Shown here: in pieces, positions 41,601 to 51,773 of the stretch
How positions within the stretch are numbered: position 1 is the first letter of the stretch
How the letters are laid out: every line of letters starts with the position of its first letter
DNA from: Strigamia acuminata
Taxonomy: Eukaryota > Arthropoda > Chilopoda > Geophilomorpha > Linotaeniidae
Direction: 5' to 3'
DNA length: 64,000 nt
Assembly: GCA_949358305.1 (NCBI GenBank)
Contig: OX442317.1
Location: 2,294,001-2,358,000, forward strand
Made by a program: the position numbers and the translations under genes
The notes under the pieces: generated by a model
Seen by the model: the letters and a program-made list of their open reading frames with translations, nothing else
Database searches by the model: none
Told to the model about the DNA's origin: nothing

Positions 41601-43301
41601 CCCACTTGCGTTAAAATGGCCCATTCTGGAGTGCCAAATGTCCATTGGCTGTGGTTTCACTTTGATCTTTTCGATTTTTCCCCCATTCGAATTATTTTGC
41701 CCGTTAGTATCATTTAAATCGCTTTTCTTAAGATTTGACGCATTTACTAGCGCATTTACGCTCACTTGCTGCTTCGCTGCAGTCTGCACTGCGCCACTCA
41801 ATGTGTTTAGTAATGCTGCCTTAAAATCTACTGTTTTTAGTAAAGGATTAATGACACTTTCACTTTTTACAACATTTTTGACCGAATTTCCACCCACCGC
41901 TGCACTCTGTTGCGCAGAAGGTGCAGTTGTGTTCACAATATTGGCCTCTATTTTGCAGTTAACTTTGTACATCCGATCATTAGTTTTATCTGCAACAAGG
42001 AAAGGCTCACCAATTCGGTCTCTAAACATGGTCAACTTTCCATTTTTGATAAAAGTTGTGAAACCAGCTTCATCTGTCCGGCCCAGCGATAAGAGATTTT
42101 TCTTAAAATTTGGCGCAAAATACACATTTTGCAGTGTGATTTCCCTACATCTGCCTGCATAACAAGATGTAATCAACACGTTTCCAATGCCCTCGATTTT
42201 AGACTTCCCTTCCCCCTGCTGGACACTATAGCCGGACAGTGGCTTGAAGGTCACGAACCAACTTCTATTAAATGAAAAGTGATCTGTCGCACCGGTATCT
42301 ATGTACCAGTGCGGATCAAAGTCGCAATGTGACATCAAAGACAATGGTGGTGACAAGGTGACTTCCTCTTCAGTTTGGTGAACTGCCGCTGAAAACATTG
42401 TCAAGGGCTCATCAAAAATGTCAACTTGTCCCAAATTGGCCTTTTTGGTCTTTCCACCACGGCCACGTCCTCGTGCAGTGCCTTTTGCTAGCTGTGCAGA
42501 GGTGCCACCTCGTTGGCTTTGCATATTCGCTTGTTGTTTGGGCGGTGACGGGCATTCTCTCGCGAAGTGACCAGTGCCGCCACAGGAAAAACAAGTCCGA
42601 GGTGTAAATGGCTGATTTCCGCCTTTTCCGCGTTGGAATCGCCCTTTTCCAAAGAATGCGCCTGCATTATCAGTGGAATCCTGTGTACGCATACCATAGG
42701 AGTCTGAAGCTTCAAATAAACGATTATACTCTCCTAATAATCGGTCTTTCACTTTTGCAGGGGTGAAGTCCAAATCCTCCCAGTGATACATTATTTGTTT
42801 TATAGTCTCATAAGTTGTAGGGAGGAAATCCATGTATTGGAATGCAATTTCCTCATCCGTCGGTATTACTTTGACATTCGCGAGTTCCGCGACTTTTCTG
42901 TCGACACGGGCCAGAAAACACATCATCTCCTCATTGTCCATTAGATGCATTTGCAGGAACTCGCGCCTCAATCTGCCTTTCCGGGCGCGTGTGGTGGGCT
43001 GGTAAGCATCTCGGATTGCTTCCCACGCTCCTTTAGAAGTATCTTTGGCAACGGCCACGAGCTGTTGCGCTTCTTCGCAACTCAAGCATATCGTGGACCA
43101 TGCTCGCTTCTCACGCACTCTAAAATCCCGTTTCTCTTTGGCTGTGGCGTTGGGACCCGGCGCGGTCTCGTCGCCCGTCACGTGGTCCCACACGCCTTGC
43201 TGGGATAACAACAACTTCGCACCAATCGCCCATTGTGCATAATTTGTCCCATTTAGTTTTTTGATCGACTTATAATCGTCGCATTTCTCCTCCGACGCCA
43301 T
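38628..43301 (-). CDS. Copia Gag-Pol polyprotein, unit 1 (1557 codons)
   Basis: Single open frame from MASEEKCDDYKS. Order: UBN2-type Gag; CCHC knuckle CFSCGGTGHFAREC near 235; protease WYIDTGATDHFS near 333; integrase HSRMGHF, HMDLWGP (617), KTDNGGEF (683), NSVAERANRT (718); a proline- and glutamate-rich linker; RT with TKWIYKIKR, ARLVAQGF, HLDIKSAYLYGD and catalytic YVDD near 1239; RNase H with YTDAS near 1406 and SIMESEFLA; end at NIADLMTKW. Integrase before RT is the copia order. All catalytic residues that I can locate are present. SLYGLHQSGR replaces the common YGLKQ(A/S)PR in RT. Confidence 0.93.
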   Translation of the reverse strand: MASEEKCDDYKSIKKLNGTNYAQWAIGAKLLLSQQGVWDHVTGDETAPGPNATAKEKRDFRVREKRAWSTICLSCEEAQQLVAVAKDTSKGAWEAIRDAYQPTTRARKGRLRREFLQMHLMDNEEMMCFLARVDRKVAELANVKVIPTDEEIAFQYMDFLPTTYETIKQIMYHWEDLDFTPAKVKDRLLGEYNRLFEASDSYGMRTQDSTDNAGAFFGKGRFQRGKGGNQPFTPRTCFSCGGTGHFARECPSPPKQQANMQSQRGGTSAQLAKGTARGRGRGGKTKKANLGQVDIFDEPLTMFSAAVHQTEEEVTLSPPLSLMSHCDFDPHWYIDTGATDHFSFNRSWFVTFKPLSGYSVQQGEGKSKIEGIGNVLITSCYAGRCREITLQNVYFAPNFKKNLLSLGRTDEAGFTTFIKNGKLTMFRDRIGEPFLVADKTNDRMYKVNCKIEANIVNTTAPSAQQSAAVGGNSVKNVVKSESVINPLLKTVDFKAALLNTLSGAVQTAAKQQVSVNALVNASNLKKSDLNDTNGQNNSNGGKIEKIKVKPQPMDIWHSRMGHFNASGIAKMEISPDIFGVKLSDKELSPCDACSKAKSTRATFSPIPEISTKGILEVIHMDLWGPQPFKSLGGASYYLIIVDDYSRFMWVEIIKNKGDTFERFKRWQTQVERSTGKKVKCIKTDNGGEFVSKKWDDYAASIGLKCIQTNPYSPEMNSVAERANRTIVGGIRAMLFENNFPKGLWAELAVTVVYLKNRFPHASLSGKTPYNLFHNKKMSLRHLRCIGSKVFVHIPSQTRRSKLEERAWPGALVGYAIKTRGYRVWDPKSNQVIASKHVKINENVFWHESVQSNSIPREPDFVAASWDEDSDDEILPAVQQQQVPPVIQQLFQAPKHAIPNPQLVQQAVEPEAVEEIAQAVGGIEEEEEQQVEVRLPNPTLTPPPVRRNPPRGVKLKGDTVKQRAAAPEKLKILDMTQWQRRETVRQSGETAGQVDVIYITPLGDRIRSRIDVVRWCKEENYQYDGGCFDFKATDETVGFAGHASVEPDTFEEAMSNPNKSDWQDAMDDEINIFNDRKVYEEVDKTEGMNLLGTKWIYKIKRDYTGAIKRWRARLVAQGFGQKEGVDFTEIFSPVVNFVLVLIFFCSLVVLQGWRDTHLDIKSAYLYGDLDVPQYINIPKGFRTKENQHKCWRLVKSLYGLHQSGRMWYFKLHERLLEIGFTPVLGLNCVYNYGSDAVLLFYVDDIVLFSRDAFVEQCIIEWIQESFEIVNLGPVTLLLGIHFERKNGDILVHQKSYIAKLVEKYDIDPCHKIKIPVTVGTMIQKVQPGEQINSTFPYRSLVGSLLFIANRTRPDILFSVIVLSQYNETHSNRHVKMLIQVLRYLANTPNYVINLANCKNNNLTVYTDASFALDQDSRRSFGGHIVYLGGVPISWNCRKQSMTSLSIMESEFLAVVDGVREVIWLERLYEADIILCFNRNVPCVYADSMPAINYAKNKIENRANKHIDVKLHFLRDWYEKGVFSIKHVPGELNIADLMTKWLPRPRLCQLCEHIFVAVK

Positions 43302-44408
43302 ATCTAGTCGATTCGTCGCGAAGATTACACTTTATCACTAAATAAATCGTCGCACACACCAAATGAAGCACAAAACACACTCTTTACGCTTTTATAAATG
43401 GCGTAAACCCCCAAAAGGTTTAGGCGAAAAATTATACAGTCTCCCTTGGACAAATCTCACTAAGTGAGATGCAAAACTTTACGTAGTATCTCCCGAGTTC
43501 CGACCGGACTCCTAGGACCGCGGGACACTCGGTGGCCAGAGAAAGCCTACGCAAAAATACAATTCCACTACGCGACTGCGTAAAGGGTGGAAAGGATACT
43601 ACAAGACCCCCAAACAAAACCTTAAACTTATTAACAATGAATTTCGACAACTTAAAACTAAATAATAGTTGGCAAGGTGAAAATCCGTTGTTTTGCGGGT
43701 TGGTTTGCGTCGCAAAAATTCCCTCGTTGATCCCACGTCGTGAAATCGATGCACGTCGACTCAACGTGCTCGTCCGCACCTTCGTAGGATGTGCTCCGTG
43801 CACAAAACCTCGGGAAAATGCCAGCGCGTACGTTTAACCCGCTAACTGGTCTTCTAGGTGCTCAAATAGCTGATGCCTGTGTGCAAATTTATGCCCACAC
43901 AGGTCCTTACGTTGAAAATTATTCTCACACGTCGTTTTTCGTCTGCTTTGACGAAAAATCCGGCCGCCGTCGAAAAATCGATTCGCACGATGACTTCCGT
44001 GTTGATTTTCAACGAAAAACGGTCCAAAAATTACGTCGTTTCGACGTATTCTTTGTTGAATCGTGATGAGAGCGTGTGTCGATCCGTACACACGATTCTC
44101 TGCTGGCTTCACGGCCGTACGCGATGAAGTCAAAAAAAATGGCGCCGCAGAAGAAAAATCTTCTTTATATCGGCAAATGTGCTTATTTCGCACGAAAAAA
44201 CGACAATTCTCACACTGTTTTGTTCCAAATTCGTTGGCGAATTGCCCGCACACGTTGTCAAAGCTCGTCCGCTTTGCTAAAATCCCGAAAACGGCGATAC
44301 GTCTCTGCGACGATACCGACGAAGTCGCGATGTCCGTTCCTTCACAAAAATCGCCGCCAATTCATCACAAACGGTTGGCCGCGTCGTCAACCACCCTCTG
44401 CTACCAAA
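43302..44408 (-). other. Leader of copia unit 1 with primer-binding site
   Basis: No recognised gene; sense and antisense ORFs of 60-140 codons lack known motifs. The primer site is at 44389-44406. On the minus strand it is the complement of initiator-Met tRNA 3' end except one base (GGGTGG instead of GGATGG), 2 nt from the LTR. Confidence 0.7.
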
Positions 44409-44874
44409 TGATGAGATTGTAGGCGCCGGACATCAGGAAAATAGAGCTGAGACATGATTTAATGGGTGCGGGAACTCGCATTGCGCGACCGCCATCTTTA
44501 ATCGTCACGAACCACAGTAAAAACGACTGCTTTGAGGCTAGCCGCCCTCAAAGTATGAATACAAGCTTACAATAGAACAAATCATTGTTAGCAAGCAATG
44601 ACTTGTCCTTTACATGATAAACAATAAGGGAGGAGCAAATAAGCGATAAACAACTCAAAAGCAATGGAAAAACTAAACGAATATTGCTCATTTGAGCGGA
44701 CGACGAGAAGGCACATCTTTACAAGTAAATAAACTAGTTGCGGCACATAACAAGCAGGGTAAAAAATCAGGATCAACTAGTTTAACTAAGTCACAGCAAA
44801 GTAAAGACATGCACGTTGCATTTAGCCATAAATATGCAACTAATAAATCTCAAACAGTTGGGCATATCCCAACA
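44409..44874 (-). repeat. Copia dimer LTR, middle (shared)
   Basis: 466 bp, same as the outer two. It serves as 5' LTR of unit 1 and 3' LTR of unit 2. Confidence 0.9.
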
Positions 44875-44891
44875 AATCCCCCTTTGCGCAA

Positions 44892-47800
44892 CTATTTGAC
44901 TGCAACAAAAATATGCTCACAGAGCTGACATAATCTGGGGCGCGGCAACCATTTTGTCATCAAATCCGCGATGTTCAATTCGCCAGGCACATGTTTAATA
45001 CTAAACACGCCTTTTTCATACCAATCACGAAGAAAGTGCAATTTAACATCTATATGTTTATTTGCACGGTTCTCGATCTTGTTTTTCGCATAATTGATTG
45101 CCGGCATGCTATCGGCGTAGACGCAAGGGACATTTCGGTTGAAACACAAGATGATATCGGCTTCGTACAGGCGTTCAAGCCATATCACTTCTCTCACGCC
45201 ATCGACAACTGCGAGAAATTCGCTTTCCATTATACTCAATGAAGTCATGGATTGTTTTCGACAATTCCATGAAATCGGAACCCCTCCTAAATAAACTATG
45301 TGGCCACCAAAGCTTCTCCTACTGTCTTGATCCAAGGCAAAGGACGCGTCGGTGTAAACCGTTAAATTATTGTTCTTACAATTTGCCAGGTTGATAACAT
45401 AGTTGGGGGTATTCGCCAGATATCTCAACACTTGTATTAGCATTTTAACATGCCTGTTAGAATGGGTCTCATTGTATTGAGATAATACAATAACGCTGAA
45501 GAGAATATCTGGACGCGTTCTATTCGCGATAAAGAGTAAACTCCCTACTAGGGACCTGTATGGGAACGTCGAGTTTATTTGTTCACCCGGTTGTACCTTC
45601 TGTATCATGGTACCGACTGTGACTGGGATTTTAATTTTATGGCACGGATCAATGTCGTATTTCTCGACTAATTTCGCAATATAACTCTTTTGATGTACTA
45701 AAATGTCCCCATTTTTCCTTTCAAAATGAATCCCTAATAAAAGAGTCACCGGTCCAAGGTTGACAATTTCAAAGCTCTCTTGAATCCACTCGATGATACA
45801 TTGTTCAACGAAAGCATCACGACTAAACAAAACAATGTCGTCCACGTAAAACAAAAGTACGGCATCTGAGCCGTAATTATATACGCAATTCAGTCCTAAG
45901 ACTGGAGTAAATCCTATTTCCAGTAATCGTTCGTGGAGCTTGAAATACCACATCCTTCCGGACTGGTGAAGTCCGTATAAGGATTTGACTAGACGCCAAC
46001 ACTTGTGTTGGTTCTCCTTGGTCCGGAAGCCCTTGGGGATATTAATGTATTGTGGCACATCAAGGTCTCCGTACAAGTACGCAGACTTGATGTCGAGATG
46101 TGTATCTCGCCAGCCTTGCAGAACCACAAGAGAACAAAAGAATATAAGCACGAGAACAAAGTTGACCACTGGTGAAAATATCTCAGTGAAGTCAACTCCC
46201 TCCTTCTGCCCAAAACCTTGCGCAACTAAACGTGCTCTCCAACGCTTAATTGCCCCAGTGTAGTCACGCTTGATTTTGTAAATCCATTTTGTTCCCAGTA
46301 AATTCATCCCCTCGGTTTTATCAACTTCCTCGTAAACTTTCCTGTCATTAAAGATATTAATCTCATCATCCATGGCATCCTGCCAGTCGGATTTATTGGG
46401 GTTGGACATAGCTTCTTCGAAAGTATCCGGCTCGACGGATGCATGACCGGCGAACCCAACGGTCTCATCTGTTGCCTTAAAGTCGAAACAACCCCCATCG
46501 TACTGATAGTTTTCCTCTTTGCACCATCGTACAACATCAATCCGACTGCGGATTCTATCGCCAAGTGGTGTTATGTAGATTACATCTACCTGGCCAGCAG
46601 TTTCACCACTCTGCCTAACGGTTTCTCTCCGCTGCCATTGTGTCATATCTAAAATTTTTAACTTCTCGGGAGCAGCTGCACGCTGTTTCACTGTGTCCCC
46701 CTTTAACTTAACACCCCGTGGTGGGTTCCTCCTAACTGGTGGGGGGGTGAGAGTCGGATTTGGAAGCCGAACTTCCACTTGTTGCTCCTCCTCTTCTTCG
46801 ATCCCACCAACAGCTTGAGCGATTTCTTCCACAGCTTCAGGCTCGACCGCCTGTTGGACTAATTGGGGATTCGGAATCGCATGTTTCGGGGCCTGAAACA
46901 ACTGCTGTATGACAGGGGGCACCTGTTGCTGTTGTACAGCAGGTAGGATCTCATCATCTGAATCTTCATCCCATGATGCCGCTACAAAATCTGGCTCACG
47001 TGGGATGGAATTTGATTGCACCGATTCATGCCAAAAAACATTTTCATTAATCTTTACATGCTTTGAAGCAATCACTTGGTTGGACTTGGGGTCCCAAACT
47101 CGATACCCACGCGTTTTAATTGCGTAACCGACTAGGGCCCCAGGCCATGCCCTTTCTTCCAACTTGCTTCTCCTTGTTTGCGAAGGAATGTGCACGAAAA
47201 CTTTAGAACCGATACATCTTAGATGTCTCAACGACATTTTCTTGTTATGAAACAAGTTGTAAGGGGTTTTCCCACTCAAGCTTGCATGTGGGAATCTATT
47301 TTTAAGATAGACAACTGTCACGGCTAATTCTGCCCACAAACCCTTTGGAAAATTGTTTTCGAAAAGCATGGCTCTAATTCCCCCAACAATTGTTCTGTTT
47401 GCTCTTTCGGCCACGGAATTCATTTCTGGGGAGTAGGGGTTTGTTTGGATGCACTTAAGCCCAATAGAAGCCGCATAGTCATCCCACTTTTTCGACACAA
47501 ACTCCCCGCCGTTGTCTGTCTTGATGCATTTGACCTTTTTCCCGGTGCTGCGCTCAACTTGTGTTTGCCATCGTTTGAAGCGCTCAAATGTATCCCCCTT
47601 ATTCTTGATAATTTCCACCCACATGAAACGCGAATAATCATCTACAATTATTAGGTAATAGCTGGCCCCTCCCAAAGATTTAAAAGGCTGGGGGCCCCAC
47701 AGATCCATGTGGATTACTTCCAAAATTCCCTTTGTAGAAATTTCCGGGATTGGGGAAAAGGTTGCCCTAGTGCTCTTTGCCTTCGAACACGCGTCACAGG

Positions 47801-49565
47801 GTGAAAGTTCTTTGTCGGAGAGTTTAACTCCGAAAATATCCGGTGAAATTTCCATTTTTGCAATCCCACTTGCGTTAAAATGGCCCATTCTGGAGTGCCA
47901 AATGTCCATTGGCTGTGGTTTCACTTTGATCTTTTCGATTTTTCCCCCATTCGAATTATTTTGCCCGTTAGTATCATTTAAATCGCTTTTCTTAAGATTT
48001 GACGCATTTACTAGCGCATTTACGCTCACTTGCTGCTTCGCTGCAGTCTGCACTGCGCCACTCAATGTGTTTAGTAATGCTGCCTTAAAATCTACTGTTT
48101 TTAGTAAAGGATTAATGACACTTTCACTTTTTACAACATTTTTGACCGAATTTCCACCCACCGCTGCACTCTGTTGCGCAGAAGGTGCAGTTGTGTTCAC
48201 AATATTGGCCTCTATTTTGCAGTTAACTTTGTACATCCGATCATTAGTTTTATCTGCAACAAGGAAAGGCTCACCAATTCGGTCTCTAAACATGGTCAAC
48301 TTTCCATTTTTGATAAAAGTTGTGAAACCAGCTTCATCTGTCCGGCCCAGCGATAAGAGATTTTTCTTAAAATTTGGCGCAAAATACACATTTTGCAGTG
48401 TGATTTCCCTACATCTGCCTGCATAACAAGATGTAATCAACACGTTTCCAATGCCCTCGATTTTAGACTTCCCTTCCCCCTGCTGGACACTATAGCCGGA
48501 CAGTGGCTTGAAGGTCACGAACCAACTTCTATTAAATGAAAAGTGATCTGTCGCACCGGTATCTATGTACCAGTGCGGATCAAAGTCGCAATGTGACATC
48601 AAAGACAATGGTGGTGACAAGGTGACTTCCTCTTCAGTTTGGTGAACTGCCGCTGAAAACATTGTCAAGGGCTCATCAAAAATGTCAACTTGTCCCAAAT
48701 TGGCCTTTTTGGTCTTTCCACCACGGCCACGTCCTCGTGCAGTGCCTTTTGCTAGCTGTGCAGAGGTGCCACCTCGTTGGCTTTGCATATTCGCTTGTTG
48801 TTTGGGCGGTGACGGGCATTCTCTCGCGAAGTGACCAGTGCCGCCACAGGAAAAACAAGTCCGAGGTGTAAATGGCTGATTTCCGCCTTTTCCGCGTTGG
48901 AATCGCCCTTTTCCAAAGAATGCGCCTGCATTATCAGTGGAATCCTGTGTACGCATACCATAGGAGTCTGAAGCTTCAAATAAACGATTATACTCTCCTA
49001 ATAATCGGTCTTTCACTTTTGCAGGGGTGAAGTCCAAATCCTCCCAGTGATACATTATTTGTTTTATAGTCTCATAAGTTGTAGGGAGGAAATCCATGTA
49101 TTGGAATGCAATTTCCTCATCCGTCGGTATTACTTTGACATTCGCGAGTTCCGCGACTTTTCTGTCGACACGGGCCAGAAAACACATCATCTCCTCATTG
49201 TCCATTAGATGCATTTGCAGGAACTCGCGCCTCAATCTGCCTTTCCGGGCGCGTGTGGTGGGCTGGTAAGCATCTCGGATTGCTTCCCACGCTCCTTTAG
49301 AAGTATCTTTGGCAACGGCCACGAGCTGTTGCGCTTCTTCGCAACTCAAGCATATCGTGGACCATGCTCGCTTCTCACGCACTCTAAAATCCCGTTTCTC
49401 TTTGGCTGTGGCGTTGGGACCCGGCGCGGTCTCGTCGCCCGTCACGTGGTCCCACACGCCTTGCTGGGATAACAACAACTTCGCACCAATCGCCCATTGT
49501 GCATAATTTGTCCCATTTAGTTTTTTGATCGACTTATAATCGTCGCATTTCTCCTCCGACGCCAT
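44892..49565 (-). CDS. Copia Gag-Pol polyprotein, unit 2 (1557 codons)
   Basis: Translation identical to unit 1 throughout, offset exactly 6,264 bp: the same knuckle, DTGA protease, DDE integrase, YVDD reverse transcriptase and RNase H. Two complete identical frames within 11 kb mean either a very young duplication or an assembly duplication. Confidence 0.93.
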   Translation of the reverse strand: MASEEKCDDYKSIKKLNGTNYAQWAIGAKLLLSQQGVWDHVTGDETAPGPNATAKEKRDFRVREKRAWSTICLSCEEAQQLVAVAKDTSKGAWEAIRDAYQPTTRARKGRLRREFLQMHLMDNEEMMCFLARVDRKVAELANVKVIPTDEEIAFQYMDFLPTTYETIKQIMYHWEDLDFTPAKVKDRLLGEYNRLFEASDSYGMRTQDSTDNAGAFFGKGRFQRGKGGNQPFTPRTCFSCGGTGHFARECPSPPKQQANMQSQRGGTSAQLAKGTARGRGRGGKTKKANLGQVDIFDEPLTMFSAAVHQTEEEVTLSPPLSLMSHCDFDPHWYIDTGATDHFSFNRSWFVTFKPLSGYSVQQGEGKSKIEGIGNVLITSCYAGRCREITLQNVYFAPNFKKNLLSLGRTDEAGFTTFIKNGKLTMFRDRIGEPFLVADKTNDRMYKVNCKIEANIVNTTAPSAQQSAAVGGNSVKNVVKSESVINPLLKTVDFKAALLNTLSGAVQTAAKQQVSVNALVNASNLKKSDLNDTNGQNNSNGGKIEKIKVKPQPMDIWHSRMGHFNASGIAKMEISPDIFGVKLSDKELSPCDACSKAKSTRATFSPIPEISTKGILEVIHMDLWGPQPFKSLGGASYYLIIVDDYSRFMWVEIIKNKGDTFERFKRWQTQVERSTGKKVKCIKTDNGGEFVSKKWDDYAASIGLKCIQTNPYSPEMNSVAERANRTIVGGIRAMLFENNFPKGLWAELAVTVVYLKNRFPHASLSGKTPYNLFHNKKMSLRHLRCIGSKVFVHIPSQTRRSKLEERAWPGALVGYAIKTRGYRVWDPKSNQVIASKHVKINENVFWHESVQSNSIPREPDFVAASWDEDSDDEILPAVQQQQVPPVIQQLFQAPKHAIPNPQLVQQAVEPEAVEEIAQAVGGIEEEEEQQVEVRLPNPTLTPPPVRRNPPRGVKLKGDTVKQRAAAPEKLKILDMTQWQRRETVRQSGETAGQVDVIYITPLGDRIRSRIDVVRWCKEENYQYDGGCFDFKATDETVGFAGHASVEPDTFEEAMSNPNKSDWQDAMDDEINIFNDRKVYEEVDKTEGMNLLGTKWIYKIKRDYTGAIKRWRARLVAQGFGQKEGVDFTEIFSPVVNFVLVLIFFCSLVVLQGWRDTHLDIKSAYLYGDLDVPQYINIPKGFRTKENQHKCWRLVKSLYGLHQSGRMWYFKLHERLLEIGFTPVLGLNCVYNYGSDAVLLFYVDDIVLFSRDAFVEQCIIEWIQESFEIVNLGPVTLLLGIHFERKNGDILVHQKSYIAKLVEKYDIDPCHKIKIPVTVGTMIQKVQPGEQINSTFPYRSLVGSLLFIANRTRPDILFSVIVLSQYNETHSNRHVKMLIQVLRYLANTPNYVINLANCKNNNLTVYTDASFALDQDSRRSFGGHIVYLGGVPISWNCRKQSMTSLSIMESEFLAVVDGVREVIWLERLYEADIILCFNRNVPCVYADSMPAINYAKNKIENRANKHIDVKLHFLRDWYEKGVFSIKHVPGELNIADLMTKWLPRPRLCQLCEHIFVAVK

Positions 49566-50672
49566 ATCTAGTCGATTCGTCGCGAAGATTACACTTTATC
49601 ACTAAATAAATCGTCGCACACACCAAATGAAGCACAAAACACACTCTTTACGCTTTTATAAATGGCGTAAACCCCCAAAAGGTTTAGGCGAAAAATTATA
49701 CAGTCTCCCTTGGACAAATCTCACTAAGTGAGATGCAAAACTTTACGTAGTATCTCCCGAGTTCCGACCGGACTCCTAGGACCGCGGGACACTCGGTGGC
49801 CAGAGAAAGCCTACGCAAAAATACAATTCCACTACGCGACTGCGTAAAGGGTGGAAAGGATACTACAAGACCCCCAAACAAAACCTTAAACTTATTAACA
49901 ATGAATTTCGACAACTTAAAACTAAATAATAGTTGGCAAGGTGAAAATCCGTTGTTTTGCGGGTTGGTTTGCGTCGCAAAAATTCCCTCGTTGATCCCAC
50001 GTCGTGAAATCGATGCACGTCGACTCAACGTGCTCGTCCGCACCTTCGTAGGATGTGCTCCGTGCACAAAACCTCGGGAAAATGCCAGCGCGTACGTTTA
50101 ACCCGCTAACTGGTCTTCTAGGTGCTCAAATAGCTGATGCCTGTGTGCAAATTTATGCCCACACAGGTCCTTACGTTGAAAATTATTCTCACACGTCGTT
50201 TTTCGTCTGCTTTGACGAAAAATCCGGCCGCCGTCGAAAAATCGATTCGCACGATGACTTCCGTGTTGATTTTCAACGAAAAACGGTCCAAAAATTACGT
50301 CGTTTCGACGTATTCTTTGTTGAATCGTGATGAGAGCGTGTGTCGATCCGTACACACGATTCTCTGCTGGCTTCACGGCCGTACGCGATGAAGTCAAAAA
50401 AAATGGCGCCGCAGAAGAAAAATCTTCTTTATATCGGCAAATGTGCTTATTTCGCACGAAAAAACGACAATTCTCACACTGTTTTGTTCCAAATTCGTTG
50501 GCGAATTGCCCGCACACGTTGTCAAAGCTCGTCCGCTTTGCTAAAATCCCGAAAACGGCGATACGTCTCTGCGACGATACCGACGAAGTCGCGATGTCCG
50601 TTCCTTCACAAAAATCGCCGCCAATTCATCACAAACGGTTGGCCGCGTCGTCAACCATCCTCTGCTACCAAA
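49566..50672 (-). other. Leader of copia unit 2 with primer-binding site
   Basis: Duplicate of 43302-44408. Primer site 50653-50670 has on the plus strand AACCATCCTCTGCTACCA, a perfect 18-nt match to the animal initiator-Met tRNA 3' end as I know it. Confidence 0.75.
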
Positions 50673-51138
50673 TGATGAGATTGTAGGCGCCGGACATCAG
50701 GAAAATAGAGCTGAGACATGATTTAATGGGTGCGGGAACTCGCATTGCGCGACCGCCATCTTTAATCGTCACGAACCACAGTAAAAACGACTGCTTTGAG
50801 GCTAGCCGCCCTCAAAGTATGAATACAAGCTTACAATAGAACAAATCATTGTTAGCAAGCAATGACTTGTCCTTTACATGATAAACAATAAGGGAGGAGC
50901 AAATAAGCGATAAACAACTCAAAAGCAATGGAAAAACTAAACGAATATTGCTCATTTGAGCGGACGACGAGAAGGCACATCTTTACAAGTAAATAAACTA
51001 GTTGCGGCACATAACAAGCAGGGTAAAAAATCAGGATCAACTAGTTTAACTAAGTCACAGCAAAGTAAAGACATGCACGTTGCATTTAGCCATAAATATG
51101 CAACTAATAAATCTCAAACAGTTGGGCATATCCCAACA
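50673..51138 (-). repeat. Copia dimer LTR, right
   Basis: 466 bp; 5' LTR of unit 2. Followed by the target duplicate AGAAT and the remaining leader of the RT-deleted copia element. Confidence 0.9.
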
Positions 51139-51271
51139 AGAATCGGCGATGTGAACGTAAATACGACGTTCGCTCGTCGCGTCAAAGCGCGGATACGGTT
51201 CCGCCCAAATTGACGTGTCCGGCGTCGATTTCGTTATGAAATCCGCTGGAAAACTTCACGATTCGGCCATC

Positions 51272-51289
51272 AACCATCCTCTGCTACCA
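51272..51289 (-). other. Primer-binding site of RT-deleted copia, initiator-Met tRNA type
   Basis: Plus-strand AACCATCCTCTGCTACCA, 1 nt from the LTR at 51291. Same primer as the intact copia elements, consistent with mobilisation by them. Confidence 0.8.
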
Positions 51290-51290
51290 C

Positions 51291-51773
51291 TGACGATGAT
51301 AAGTGAAGTTGTCAACGCCGGGAAATAAACTGGAGACGAAACGGAAGTCATTTTGTGCCTGAAAACCGCACAAACGCGTCGGCCATCTTTATTCAGGCAA
51401 GAACAGGTGAGCAAGTGAATATGTACAGGTGTCGAGGCTATTTGCCCTCGATCTAAAAGTAGAACAAATCATCCTGATGGAAAGGTTGATTTGTTCTTTA
51501 CATAACCAAAGTAAAGATAACTCAAAGCCAGCATTAACACTGGATAATGCACTGGGGGAAATAATAGATAAACTAAATCATAGCAGACGACAACTCGAAA
51601 TCCATTGATAAACATGAGCCAACTGTGGTATTTAACACGCATTGCGACAGTCAGATGCAGTTGGCTCTCGATTCCAGTACAGTAAACAATGCGACCCGAA
51701 TTTCGCCTTTAACGCACTTAGCCAGAAAAGGTGCGCCGTTAATACGTGAAATGAAAACTGCTTTGACCCAACA
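51291..51773 (-). repeat. Copia LTR (right copy, RT-deleted element), 483 bp
   Basis: Matches 33312-33794. A frame through the last 150 bases is by chance open and continuous with the interrupted gag to its right. Confidence 0.9.

Larger units (their letters stand above)
38145..51138 (-). mobile_element. Tandem copia dimer: LTR-body-LTR-body-LTR
   Basis: Three 466-bp LTRs (38145-38610, 44409-44874, 50673-51138) and two 5,798-bp bodies, period exactly 6,264 bp. One 5-bp target duplication AGAAT (38140-38144, 51139-51143) flanks the whole dimer, not each unit. The two units are identical wherever I compared them except one base in the primer site (44394 versus 50658). Both reading frames are complete, so either unit could be active. 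Confidence 0.93.
33312..51773 (-). mobile_element. RT-deleted copia element (contains the copia dimer)
   Basis: 483-bp LTRs at 33312-33794 and 51291-51773, equal in length and without differences that I noticed. Target duplication GCTAG (33307-33311, 51774-51778). Read on the minus strand the LTR starts TGTTGGGT, the usual copia form. The primer site is at the right end and the polypurine tract at the left. Its leader is split by the 38145-51138 insertion at AGAAT. Confidence 0.93.

Noticed and set aside
41443-42162. 239-codon plus-strand ORF (and its copy at 47707-48426)
   Set aside because: Antisense shadow of the copia integrase/protease coding region.
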